DNA of 20,476 bases, from contig CAMNHH010000019.1 in assembly GCA_946539175.1 (NCBI GenBank), positions 1-20,476 on the forward strand, written 5' to 3'. The notes below the pieces were generated by a model. That model was not told the DNA's origin. It saw only the letters and a list, made by a program, of their open reading frames with translations, and did not search any database. This document shows positions 14,045 through 20,476 of the stretch, in pieces. The DNA is from an uncultured Clostridia bacterium (GTDB taxonomy: Bacteria; Bacillota; Clostridia; Oscillospirales; Oscillospiraceae). Position numbers and translations under genes: made by a program. The stretch's first letter is position 1, and each line of letters opens with the position of its first letter.

Positions 14045-14977
14045 ATGTCCAAAATCTATACTTCCACCGATCAGCTCATCGGCGGCACCCCGCTGCTGGA
14101 GCTCACCCGCATGGAGGCCGAGGAGGGCCTGGAGGCCCGGCTGCTGGTGAAGCTGGAGGCCTTCAACCCCGGCGGCTCCGTGAAGGACCGGGTGGCCAAG
14201 GCCATGCTGGACGACGCCGAGGCCCGGGGGCTGCTGCACCCCGGCTCCGTCATCGTGGAGCCCACCTCCGGCAACACCGGCGTGGGGCTCTGCGCCGTGG
14301 CCGCAGCCCGGGGCTACCGGGCCGTCATCGTCATGCCCGAAACCATGAGCGTGGAGCGCCGCCGCCTGATGCAGGCCTACGGCGCGGAGCTGGTGCTCAC
14401 CGACGGGGCCCTGGGCATGAAGGGCGCCATCGCCAAGGCGGAGGAGCTGGCCGCTTCCCTGCCCGACGCCTTCCTGCCCGGCCAGTTCGTCAACCCCGCC
14501 AACCCCGCCGTCCACCGGGAAACCACCGGTCCCGAGATCTGGGCCGACACCGACGGACAGGTGGACGTTTTCGTGGCGGGCGTGGGCACCGGCGGCACCG
14601 TCACCGGCGTGGGCGAATATCTGAAGGCCCGGAACCCCGCCGTCCGGGTGGTGGCGGTGGAGCCGCAGAGCTCCCCCGTTCTCTCCGGCGGCGCCCCCGG
14701 CCCCCACAAGATCCAGGGCATCGGTGCGGGCTTTGTGCCCCGGGTGCTGAACACGGAGATCTACGACGAGGTTCTGCCCGTGGCCAATGAGGACGCCTTT
14801 GCCGCCGCCCGGCGGCTGGGCCGGACCGAGGGCTTCCTGGCGGGCATCTCCTCCGGCGCAGCCCTCCACGGGGCTCTGGTGCTGGCCAGGCGGCCCGAGA
14901 ATCGGGGCAAGACCATCGTGGCCCTGCTGCCCGACACCGGCGAGCGCTATCTCAGCACCGCCCTCTTTGCCGAATGA
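14045..14977 (+). CDS. cysK: Cysteine synthase A (O-acetylserine sulfhydrylase)
   Basis: A 310-aa PLP enzyme that makes L-cysteine from O-acetylserine and sulfide in the cytoplasm. NPGGSVKDR places the PLP lysine at K47. TSGNTG (74-79) binds the substrate carboxylate, GTGGTVTG holds the cofactor phosphate, and GISSGAA and LPDTGERYLST complete the family pattern. Length and motifs are normal for CysK. AGGAGG lies 8 nt before the ATG. The stop overlaps the cysE start by 4 nt, so the enzyme that makes its substrate is co-translated. The two products commonly assemble into the cysteine synthase complex through the CysE C-terminus, which here ends DSAML and not the classical Ile. Confidence 0.97.
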   Translation: MSKIYTSTDQLIGGTPLLELTRMEAEEGLEARLLVKLEAFNPGGSVKDRVAKAMLDDAEARGLLHPGSVIVEPTSGNTGVGLCAVAAARGYRAVIVMPETMSVERRRLMQAYGAELVLTDGALGMKGAIAKAEELAASLPDAFLPGQFVNPANPAVHRETTGPEIWADTDGQVDVFVAGVGTGGTVTGVGEYLKARNPAVRVVAVEPQSSPVLSGGAPGPHKIQGIGAGFVPRVLNTEIYDEVLPVANEDAFAAARRLGRTEGFLAGISSGAALHGALVLARRPENRGKTIVALLPDTGERYLSTALFAE

Positions 14978-15837
14978 GGAGCCGGGCGGAGCTTCTGACC
15001 GCGGCGGCGGCCGCCTTTGCCGCCGCGGACCTGGGCGAACAAAACAGCTACACTGGCCTGGCGGCCCGGGCGGAGCGGCTGACGGATCTGCTGGTGGACG
15101 CCATGTTCCCCCGCTTTGCCGCCCAGACCGCCCCCACCGTGGAGCGGCTGGAGCAGGCGGCGGCCCTGCTGCACACCTGTCTGAGCCTCTGCGAGGTGCC
15201 GGAGCCGGACCGGGTGGCGGAGACCCTGCTGGAGGCCCTGCCGGAGCTGCGGCGGCAGCTGGGCACGGATCTGGAGGCGGCCTATCAGGGAGACCCCGCG
15301 GCCCGGAGCCGGGACGAGATCATCCTCTGCTACCCGGCCTTCCCGGCCATCGCCGCCTACCGGCTGGCCCACGTCCTCTACCGGGAGGGGGTGCCCCTGC
15401 TGCCCCGGATGATGACGGAATACGCCCACCGGCGCACCGGCATCGACATCCACCCCGGCGCCGCCATCGGGGACTATTTCTTCATCGACCACGGCACCGG
15501 CGTGGTGATCGGTGAGACCACCACCATCGGGGAGCACGTGAAGCTCTACCAGCACGTGACCCTGGGCGCCAAGAGCTTTGAGGTGGGGCCCGACGGGACC
15601 CTGGTGAAGGGCATCAAGCGGCACCCGGACATCGGAGACCGGGTGGTGATCTACGCGGGCGCCACCATTCTGGGGGGCAGCACCCACATCGGCAGCGACT
15701 GCGTCATCGGCGGCTCCGTGTGGCTGACCCACTCGATCCCCGCCGGAAAGATGGTGCTGGCCCGCTCCACGGTGCTGGACGCCCCTCTGACCAAGGACCT
15801 GATCTCGGACCCCATTCTGGACAGCGCCATGCTGTAA
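14974..15837 (+). CDS. cysE: Serine O-acetyltransferase
   Basis: A 287-aa enzyme that acetylates L-serine with acetyl-CoA, the first step of cysteine synthesis. The N-terminal helical domain (about 1-135) is followed by the left-handed beta-helix, with TGIDIHPGAAIGDYFF, IDHGTGVVIGET (catalytic His in DHGTG), YQHVTLG and KRHPDIGDRVVIYAGATILGG. The length fits the longer bacterial form. It starts within the cysK stop codon (ATGA), so translation is coupled. CysE is normally feedback-inhibited by cysteine. The C-terminus (DSAML) differs from the Ile-ended tail of enteric CysE, so complex formation with CysK may be weaker or different. Confidence 0.96.
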   Translation: MRSRAELLTAAAAAFAAADLGEQNSYTGLAARAERLTDLLVDAMFPRFAAQTAPTVERLEQAAALLHTCLSLCEVPEPDRVAETLLEALPELRRQLGTDLEAAYQGDPAARSRDEIILCYPAFPAIAAYRLAHVLYREGVPLLPRMMTEYAHRRTGIDIHPGAAIGDYFFIDHGTGVVIGETTTIGEHVKLYQHVTLGAKSFEVGPDGTLVKGIKRHPDIGDRVVIYAGATILGGSTHIGSDCVIGGSVWLTHSIPAGKMVLARSTVLDAPLTKDLISDPILDSAML

Positions 15838-15892
15838 TCCGATTTCTGAAACCCCATCAGGTTTTGCAAAACAGAGCTTGTACGGCATATTT

Positions 15893-15911
15893 CCCCGGGC
15901 TTTGCCCGGGG
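15893..15911. repeat. Perfect GC hairpin after cysE
   Basis: CCCCGGGC-TTT-GCCCGGGG is an 8-bp perfect stem, preceded at 15861-15872 by the palindrome GTTTTGCAAAAC. There is no T-run, so it is more likely a 3'-end stabiliser than the terminator itself. Confidence 0.4.
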
Positions 15912-15933
15912 CGCTTCAAAGATCCGTATCAGC

Positions 15934-15982
15934 GGCGGGAGGCGGCGGATCCCAGCGGATCCACCGCCTCCCGCCGGTTTTT
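15934..15982 (+). terminator. Rho-independent terminator of cysK-cysE
   Basis: GGCGGGAGGCGG (15934-15945) and CCGCCTCCCGCC (15964-15975) form a 12-bp stem followed by GGTTTTT. The 18-nt loop holds GGATCC twice. Confidence 0.88.
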
Positions 15983-16026
15983 CCCCGCTCCGGGGGAAAA
16001 ATCCCGGAAAAAGTCAAAAAAGAAGG

Positions 16027-16054
16027 TGCTTCTTTTCCGCTTTTGTAGTATAAT
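16027..16054 (+). promoter_or_regulatory. Probable promoter of fbp
   Basis: A perfect -10 TATAAT (16049-16054) lies 31 bp before the gene. The -35 region (about 16026-16032, TGCTTC) is a poor match, which suggests a weak or activator-dependent promoter. Confidence 0.55.
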
Positions 16055-16084
16055 GGAGGCAAACAGAAAAAAGGAGTCCTCACC

Positions 16085-18052
16085 ATGGAAAACGCCTGCA
16101 AACAGCCCGATCTGGACTATCTCCATCTGCTGGCCGAGCAGTATCCCACCCTGGAGGCCGCCTCCGCCGCCCTGGTACGGCTGCGGGCCTTCCTGCGGCT
16201 GCCCAAGGGGACGGAATACTATTTCAGCGATCTGCACGGGGAGCAGGAGGCCTTTATCCATCTGCTGCGCTCCGCCTCCGGCACCATCCGGGACAAGATC
16301 GACGCCACCCACGGCACGGAGCTCTCCCGGGCGGAGCTGGACGAGCTGGCCGCCCTGATCTACTACCCGGAGCAGATCCTCCGGCAGCGCCGCCGGGCCG
16401 GGTCCGACGGCGGGGAGTGGGAGCGGCTGATGCTCCATCGCCTGCTGCCGGTGCTGCAGGAGGTGGCCCGCAAGTACGCCCACGACCACGTGGACGCCTT
16501 AATCAGCAACAAGTACCACTTCGTCATCCGGGAGCTGCTGGGCTCCTCCGAGGACCCCGCCAAGGCGGACTATTACCGGGAGCTCATCGCCTCCGCCGTG
16601 GACGCCGGCATCGGAGAGGGGCTCATCACCAATCTCTGCTATCAGATCCAGCAGGTGGCGGTGGACAATCTCCACATCATCGGGGATATCTTTGACCGGG
16701 GCCCGGGCGCCCATAAGATCCTGGACGAGCTGATGTTCCACCACAACGTGGACATCCAGTGGGGCAACCACGACATCGAGTGGATCGGCGCCGCGGCGGG
16801 GAACCCGGTCTGCCTGTTCTCGCTGCTGCGGATCGCCATCAGCTACAACAACTTCGACATGCTGGAGGACGGCTATGGCATCAACCTGCGGCCCCTGTCC
16901 ATGTTTGCCGACGAGGTCTACGCCGCAGACCCCTGCGAGGCCTTCCGGCCCCACATTCTGGACGAGAACAAATACGACCCCGTGGACCCGGCCCTGGCCG
17001 CCAAGATGCACAAGGCGGTGGCCGTCATCCTCTTCAAGCTGGAGGGACAGCTGATCCGCCGCAACCCCGGCTTCGGCATGGAGCACCGACTTCTGCTGGA
17101 CAAGCTGGATCTTCAGAAGGGCGTGCTGCGGCTGAACGGCACGGAATACCCCCTGCGGGACCGGAGCTTCCCCACCCTGGATCCGGCGGACCCCTACGCC
17201 CTGACGGAGGCGGAGCAGGCCCTGGCGGAGGGGATCCAGACCTCCTTCCGGCACTCCGCCGCCCTGAAGCGGCACATGGATTTTCTGATGCGCTGCGGCT
17301 CCATGTACAAGGCCGTCAACGGCAATCTGCTCTACCACGGCTGCATTCCCATGGAGCCGGACGGCAGCTTCTCCGAGCTGGAGCTGGACGGAAAGCGGGT
17401 GGGCGGCAAGGCCATGCTGGACGCCCTGGACGGCATCGTCCGCCGGGCCTACTACCGGCATGAGCCCGCCTGCGTGGATCTGATGTGGTATCTCTGGTGC
17501 GGGGCCAAGTCTCCCCTCTTCGGCAAGGCCCGGATGACCACCTTTGAGCGCTATTTCATCGCCGGGGACGTCCCCGGCGCCGAGGCGCTGCGCCGGGAGC
17601 CCAAGGATCCCTATTACAGCCTCTGCGAGCAGGAGGACACGGTGCGGGCCATCCTCAGGGACTTCGGCCTGGACCCGGAGCACTCCCACATCGTCAACGG
17701 CCACGTGCCGGTGAAGAAGGGGGAGAATCCCATCAAGTGCGGCGGCAGGCTCTTCGTCATCGACGGGGGCATCTCCAAGGCCTACCAGTCCACCACAGGC
17801 ATCGCGGGCTATACCCTGATCTTCAACTCCCACAGTCTGACCCTGGCGGAACACCGGCCCTTCCGGCGGGCCACCGGCAGCGCCGTGGCCCGGACCGACA
17901 CCAGGACCCGGGTGGTGGAGCAGATGCCCCACCGGATCCTGATGGCGGAGACCGATGAGGGCCTGGCCGCCCGGGCCCGCATCACCGCCCTGGAGGCTCT
18001 GCTGGCCTGCTACCGGGACGGCAGCATCCGGGAGCGGAGGCCGGAGCGCTGA
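16085..18052 (+). CDS. fbp: Fructose-1,6-bisphosphatase, class III
   Basis: A 655-aa enzyme that removes the 1-phosphate of fructose-1,6-bisphosphate in gluconeogenesis. Class III is the form typical of Firmicutes, and the usual length is about 640-670. The metallophosphatase motifs are all present: YFSDLHGEQEA near residue 45, IIGDIFDRGPG, QWGNHDIEWIGA, NGHVPVKKGENP and FVIDGGISKAYQSTTGIAGYTL. AAGGAG lies 8 nt before the ATG. It is transcribed alone between the cysE terminator and convergent rpsT. Nothing is missing or unusual. Confidence 0.97.
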   Translation: MENACKQPDLDYLHLLAEQYPTLEAASAALVRLRAFLRLPKGTEYYFSDLHGEQEAFIHLLRSASGTIRDKIDATHGTELSRAELDELAALIYYPEQILRQRRRAGSDGGEWERLMLHRLLPVLQEVARKYAHDHVDALISNKYHFVIRELLGSSEDPAKADYYRELIASAVDAGIGEGLITNLCYQIQQVAVDNLHIIGDIFDRGPGAHKILDELMFHHNVDIQWGNHDIEWIGAAAGNPVCLFSLLRIAISYNNFDMLEDGYGINLRPLSMFADEVYAADPCEAFRPHILDENKYDPVDPALAAKMHKAVAVILFKLEGQLIRRNPGFGMEHRLLLDKLDLQKGVLRLNGTEYPLRDRSFPTLDPADPYALTEAEQALAEGIQTSFRHSAALKRHMDFLMRCGSMYKAVNGNLLYHGCIPMEPDGSFSELELDGKRVGGKAMLDALDGIVRRAYYRHEPACVDLMWYLWCGAKSPLFGKARMTTFERYFIAGDVPGAEALRREPKDPYYSLCEQEDTVRAILRDFGLDPEHSHIVNGHVPVKKGENPIKCGGRLFVIDGGISKAYQSTTGIAGYTLIFNSHSLTLAEHRPFRRATGSAVARTDTRTRVVEQMPHRILMAETDEGLAARARITALEALLACYRDGSIRERRPER

Positions 18053-18078
18053 GCGCCGCTTCGCCGCCACCCGAACAA

Positions 18079-18123
18079 GGCCGCCGGGCCGTCGCGGTCA
18101 AACTCCGTGACGGCCCGGCGGCC
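18079..18123 (+). terminator. Long hairpin downstream of fbp
   Basis: A perfect 15-bp stem (GGCCGCCGGGCCGTC with GACGGCCCGGCGGCC), extendable by a G-T and a C-G pair, closes a loop of about 11 nt. It is not followed by a T-run, so it may be a weak or factor-dependent terminator or a 3' stabiliser. The rpsT terminator lies 20 bp further on. Confidence 0.55.
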
Positions 18124-18144
18124 TGTACAATCCCCAATGATACG

Positions 18145-18175
18145 AAAAAACCCCTTCCGGTCAAAGCCGGAAGGG
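18145..18175 (-). terminator. Rho-independent terminator of rpsT
   Basis: On the minus strand CCCTTCCGG-CTTTGA-CCGGAAGGG is followed by G and six T. Confidence 0.92.
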
Positions 18176-18193
18176 AATATTTTCGAACGCGAA

Positions 18194-18457
18194 TTACGCC
18201 AGCTTGTTGAGCTTCAGGGTCATGCTGCTCTTCTTCCGGGCAGCGGTATTCTTGTGCAGAAGACCCTTGTTCACAGCCTGGTCCACGGTCTTGACGGCAG
18301 TCTTGTAAGCTGCGTCAGCCGCCTCGCGATTACCTTCAAGGACAGCGGCGTCGAACTTCTTCAGATTGGTCTTGAGGGCGGACTTGCCAGCCTTGTTCCG
18401 GGCATTGGCGACCTTGGAAAGCTCGACTCTCTTCTTAGCGGACTTGATGTTGGGCAC
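18194..18457 (-). CDS. rpsT: 30S ribosomal protein S20
   Basis: An 87-aa, Lys-rich, helical protein that binds 16S rRNA early in 30S assembly. The N-terminus PNIKSAKKRVELSKVANARNK and the C-terminal GLLHKNTAARKKSSMTLKLNKL are diagnostic. The start is GTG 18457: AAGGAGG lies 8 nt upstream and the mature sequence PNIKSAKKR follows at once. Longer in-frame starts would add residues absent from the family. It has its own promoter, a leader of about 50 nt with a hairpin, and a terminator, and is convergent with fbp. Confidence 0.96.
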   Translation of the reverse strand: MPNIKSAKKRVELSKVANARNKAGKSALKTNLKKFDAAVLEGNREAADAAYKTAVKTVDQAVNKGLLHKNTAARKKSSMTLKLNKLA

Positions 18458-18486
18458 GGTTACACCTCCTTGACTCGAAATCGTGG

Positions 18487-18504
18487 GCATGGTCAGACCC
18501 ATGC
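18487..18504 (-). promoter_or_regulatory. Leader hairpin of rpsT
   Basis: GCATGG and CCATGC pair around GTCTGA at the start of the predicted rpsT transcript. S20 represses its own translation in E. coli; whether this hairpin serves that purpose here is unknown. Confidence 0.35.
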
Positions 18505-18512
18505 AGAAATGT

Positions 18513-18541
18513 ATTATACTCGCTTGTCCCAATAAAATCAA
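18513..18541 (-). promoter_or_regulatory. sigma-A promoter of rpsT
   Basis: On the minus strand TTGATT (18536-18541), a 17-bp spacer and TATAAT (18513-18518). The predicted start is near 18506. Confidence 0.87.
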
Positions 18542-18742
18542 TAGTTTTTTTACAAAAATCGAAAAAATATTTTTCCAGCCTTCCCCCGCGGCACTCCGGC
18601 ACGAACGCCCGCGTCCGCTGCCTCCGCCGGGTCCGGTTTCGTTTACATAATCCATTCGACAGCAGCCGACATAATTTTGTTACAAAACGGTTACTTATTC
18701 GCTTTTTATGGGGAAGATTGGGGACACATCCCCCGCATGATT

Positions 18743-18816
18743 CGTGGAAAACCTGGATTTTTTCGGGAGTTTTTCACATTTTCCACAGCTTTTTCCACAG
18801 CCGAAAGTTTATCCGG
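18743..18816 (+). other. Cluster of DnaA-box-like sequences in gene-free DNA
   Basis: Three plus-strand 9-mers fit TTWTNCACA: TTTTTCACA (18770-18778), TTTTCCACA (18779-18787, directly adjacent) and TTTTCCACA (18791-18799). An inverted near-match lies at 18743-18751 (one mismatch) and a weaker TTATCCGGG at 18809-18817. The surrounding DNA (about 18545-18895) has no supportable gene on either strand. It holds AT-rich patches, the palindrome TTTTG-TTA-CAAAA near 18676 and the hairpin GGGGA-CACA-TCCCC (18720-18733). It may be a DnaA-binding regulatory site or a titration site. An origin is possible but unproven, since dnaA, dnaN and rpmH are not in the window. Confidence 0.5.
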
Positions 18817-18895
18817 GATCCAATTCGACATCTTTCATTCGTTGACATAAAATGGTTTCAGCCGGGAAGCCCGTCCGGCTTTCGGGCGCTGAAGA

Positions 18896-18931
18896 GCGAA
18901 AGGCCCGGAGCCTCTGCTCCGGGCCTTTCGC
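18896..18931 (-). terminator. Terminator of hsp20
   Basis: GCGAAAGGCCCGGAG and its complement form a perfect 15-bp stem with a 6-nt loop, 10 bp after the hsp20 stop. The descending arm holds TTT, followed by CGCTCTTC, so it resembles terminators whose T-run is partly in the stem. It is nearly symmetric and could work in both directions. Confidence 0.75.
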
Positions 18932-18941
18932 CTTGGACCGT

Positions 18942-19391
18942 TTATCCCTCGATCAGGATGGTGCGCTTTTCGGGCAGCTTGGGCGCGCTCTTCTTGGGGA
19001 TGGAGAGCTTCAGAACGCCGTCCTCGAAGCGGGCCTTGATCTCCTCCTCGGTGATGGCGTTGCCCACGAAGAAGCTGCGCTGCATGGCGCCGGCGTAGCG
19101 CTCCTGGCGGATCACCCGGCCCTGCTTGTTGGTTTCGTTCTTGTCCAGGCCCTTGCTGGCGCTGACAGTCAGGTAGCCCTTCTCCAGGCTCAGATCGATC
19201 TCGTCCTTCTTGAAGCCGGGCAGATCAATGTCCACGTCGTAGTGGTCCTCGTGCTCCCGGACGTCGGTCCGCATCACGTGGGGGGCGTGCTTGCCGTAGA
19301 GCTGCTTTTCCGTGTCGGCCAGGCTGCGGCTCACAGGCCAGCGCATCCAATCATCAAAGAAATCATCATCAAAAATTCTGGGCATCAACAT
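18942..19391 (-). CDS. hsp20: Hsp20/alpha-crystallin small heat-shock protein
   Basis: A 149-aa ATP-independent chaperone that holds unfolding proteins in the cytoplasm. The short N-terminal arm (MLMPRIFDDDFFDDWMRWP) is followed by the alpha-crystallin domain: RTDVREHEDHYDVDIDLPGFKKDEIDLSLEKGYLTVSA, the R-Q-E-R-Y-A-G segment, FEDGVLKLSIPK, and a C-terminal ILIEG extension. AAAGGAG lies 9 nt before ATG 19391; ATG 19385 is a less well placed alternative. Its promoter carries a CIRCE-type repeat, so it is probably repressed by HrcA and induced by heat. Length and motifs are normal for clostridial Hsp18/Hsp20. Confidence 0.95.
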   Translation of the reverse strand: MLMPRIFDDDFFDDWMRWPVSRSLADTEKQLYGKHAPHVMRTDVREHEDHYDVDIDLPGFKKDEIDLSLEKGYLTVSASKGLDKNETNKQGRVIRQERYAGAMQRSFFVGNAITEEEIKARFEDGVLKLSIPKKSAPKLPEKRTILIEG

Positions 19392-19489
19392 AAGTCATTA
19401 CTCCTTTCACTCATTTACATTGTTGATTTTCTCTATGTAACTGAGCAAGGTGTCGGGGGCTTTTTGCTCCCTTCCTTTGTTCTGACCCT

Positions 19490-19517
19490 ATTATAGCACA
19501 AGTTTTAGCACTGTCAA
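19490..19517 (-). promoter_or_regulatory. sigma-A promoter of hsp20
   Basis: On the minus strand a perfect TTGACA (19512-19517), a 16-bp spacer and a perfect TATAAT (19490-19495). The -35 lies inside the CIRCE element, so a bound repressor would block RNA polymerase. The transcript leader is about 90 nt and has a small hairpin (19455-19471). Confidence 0.9.
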
Positions 19518-19531
19518 GTGGAGAGTGCTAA
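19505..19531. promoter_or_regulatory. CIRCE operator (HrcA site) of hsp20
   Basis: On the minus strand TTAGCACTC-N9-CAGTGCTAA differs from the CIRCE consensus TTAGCACTC-N9-GAGTGCTAA at one base. Arm lengths and the 9-bp spacer are exact. It is the known target of the heat-shock repressor HrcA. Confidence 0.92.
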
Positions 19532-19561
19532 ATCTTCTGTGAACTCTTTGTTATCAATTTG

Positions 19562-19581
19562 TGAACGCCGAACCGGGCGTT
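19562..19581 (-). terminator. Possible 3' hairpin of spoIIR
   Basis: GAACGCC and GGCGTTC form a 7-bp stem with a 6-nt loop, about 80 nt after the spoIIR stop and before the hsp20 promoter region. It has no T-run. The segment 19582-19661 shows no gene. Confidence 0.35.
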
Positions 19582-19661
19582 CTCGGGTGCCTGCAATCGC
19601 CCCGCAGGAGCGCGGGCCGGTGTCCGCCGCTGTGGGAGCGCTTCGACAAATCCCACCTTGC

Positions 19662-20255
19662 CTACCCGAAGATCTCCGCCAGCCAGTCCAGGAGGCGGAA
19701 TTTGAGGGTGACGGATTGGCTTTCCTCCGTCATCAGCGCGATCTGCTGCTCCGTCATGCCTGCCTGGGCGGCCTCCTCCCGAAGCTCCTCCGTTCCGGCG
19801 GGCAGACAGAGGGCGGGGAAGGCCACGCACCACCAATTGTGGCCCTCACCAGCGCCCAAAATCACCCGGAGGGCCCGGTAGGGGCCGGCGGGCAGGGAGA
19901 AGCTCTCGTAATCCCGCCGGGGAAATGGCTCCCAGCCCAGGCGGGCCGTCACCGGCTCCCCGGTGCCCAGGGTCCGGGCGGCGCGTCCGGCCAGGGCGGG
20001 CAGTCCCGCCTCCAGGGCCGCGGCGGCGCTGTCCGCGTCGGGGCAGTCCGCGGTCAGAGCGGCGATTTGGGGCAGCAGGGCGTCCCGGACCGCCAGCTTC
20101 CGGGCCTGGTCCAGAGGATCGTCGGAGGCCGCCACCACGTGCAGCCGGATCAGCTTCCCCGCCAGGGCCCGCTGCTCCGCATAAACCCGCAGGGCCAGAG
20201 CCGCCTCTGTCAGCAGCAGCGCCGCAAGGCCCATAGATACGTACCGTTTCCACAT
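19662..20255 (-). CDS. spoIIR: Stage II sporulation protein R
   Basis: A 197-aa secreted signalling protein. In Bacillus it is made in the forespore, crosses to the intermembrane space and triggers SpoIIGA to cleave pro-sigma-E in the mother cell. One N-terminal membrane/signal segment (about 6-22) is followed by the diagnostic LIRLHVVAASDDPLDQARKL, then RRDYESFSLPAGPYRALRV and GEGHNWWCVAFPALC. The start is ATG 20255 (MWKRYVS), with AGGTG 6 nt upstream; ATG 20276 in the same frame has no ribosome-binding site and would put seven residues before the basic signal-peptide start. It is transcribed alone. This gene is strong evidence that the organism belongs to an endospore-forming lineage. Confidence 0.95.
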   Translation of the reverse strand: MWKRYVSMGLAALLLTEAALALRVYAEQRALAGKLIRLHVVAASDDPLDQARKLAVRDALLPQIAALTADCPDADSAAAALEAGLPALAGRAARTLGTGEPVTARLGWEPFPRRDYESFSLPAGPYRALRVILGAGEGHNWWCVAFPALCLPAGTEELREEAAQAGMTEQQIALMTEESQSVTLKFRLLDWLAEIFG

Positions 20256-20289
20256 AAAAAACACCTGTCCATCCATGAATTTGCGTCAT

Positions 20290-20319
20290 GAGTATGGACA
20301 GATACTTTCGGTTTTATAC
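20290..20319 (-). promoter_or_regulatory. sigma-F/sigma-G-like promoter of spoIIR
   Basis: On the minus strand GTATA (20315-20319), an 18-bp gap and CATACT(C) (20290-20296) resemble the GYATA ... CATNHTA pattern of forespore sigma factors, and fewer of the bases added in the sigma-F form. No sigma-A promoter is apparent near it. In B. subtilis spoIIR is a sigma-F gene, which supports the reading. Confidence 0.5.
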
Positions 20320-20328
20320 CGGAGAATC

Positions 20329-20428
20329 GGGATTTGTCTGATTGTAGTGCCGGCAATCTGCCGGCAAAACCGAGATGCCGGAGCGGATCGGGCCGGCAGA
20401 TTGCCGGCACTACAGATTTATAAATCCC
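20329..20428. repeat. 100-bp inverted-repeat element upstream of spoIIR
   Basis: Perfect 23-bp inverted arms (20343-20365 and 20392-20414) begin TGTAGTG and end CACTACA. Each arm contains the self-complementary TGCCGGCA twice or nearly so. An outer pair, GGGATTT (20329-20335) and AAATCCC (20422-20428), encloses them across 7-nt mismatched segments. The centre (26 nt) has no coding sense. It resembles a REP-like or MITE-like intergenic repeat; no transposase is nearby. Confidence 0.7.
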
Positions 20429-20476
20429 AATTTGCGTCGCGACAGGTCTGAGCTTTTCCGAAACCTTTTCCCTCCG

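Noticed and set aside
16499..18070. 523-codon minus-strand open frame opposite fbp
   Set aside because: The plus strand has all class III FBPase motifs; the antisense product is low-complexity.
18458..18655. N-terminal extension of S20 from ATG 18655 or the leader ATG
   Set aside because: S20 proteins begin at PNIKSAKKR; the GTG there has a strong Shine-Dalgarno, and the promoter lies inside the longer version.
18656..18895. Small RNA gene between rpsT and hsp20 on the plus strand
   Set aside because: A TTGACA-like sequence at 18842 has no good -10 at the right distance, and the only hairpin with terminator character is explained by hsp20.

Overview
The window looks like chromosomal DNA of a GC-rich, endospore-forming member of the Clostridia, probably an Oscillospirales-type gut bacterium. 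The evidence is a clear SpoIIR protein, RNase J instead of RNase E, a class III fructose-1,6-bisphosphatase, a CIRCE (HrcA) operator, strong Shine-Dalgarno sites with frequent GTG/TTG starts, and GC-rich codons combined with AT-rich sigma-A promoters. The taxonomy is inference; no rRNA is present.

Layout. 2-77 (-): tRNA-Val(GAC) with its own promoter, followed by an intergenic stretch with T-rich repeats and GC-rich hairpins. 491-2149 (-): RNase J, started from TTG, with a leader of about 270 nt. 2593-2991 (-): small membrane protein with a C-terminal zinc ribbon. 3186-5912 (-): two-gene operon, a GT-C-like polytopic protein followed by a GtrB-like GT2. 6129-13888 (+): divergent seven-gene operon with mostly overlapping or tightly spaced genes: SDR, TIM-barrel isomerase, soluble GT2, FAD oxidoreductase, membrane-anchored GT2, DUF6311-like membrane protein and a second GT-C-like membrane protein. 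It is bounded by a strong promoter and a strong terminator. 14045-15837 (+): cysK-cysE, with a possible Rrf2-type operator at the promoter. 16085-18052 (+): class III fbp. 18194-18457 (-): rpsT. 18545-18895: gene-free DNA holding a cluster of DnaA-box-like sequences. 18942-19391 (-): Hsp20 under a CIRCE-type operator. 19662-20255 (-): spoIIR with a sigma-F/G-like promoter, followed upstream by a roughly 100-bp inverted-repeat element.

The most distinctive part is the pair of divergent operons at 3186-13888. Each joins GT2 enzymes of the polyprenyl-phosphate type with polytopic GT-C-like proteins, and the rightward operon adds three sugar-modifying or redox enzymes. Together they look like a pathway that builds an activated, probably unusual sugar and transfers it outside the membrane to a surface polymer or protein. 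The exact substrate cannot be read from sequence. The other genes are housekeeping or stress genes with recognisable control signals.
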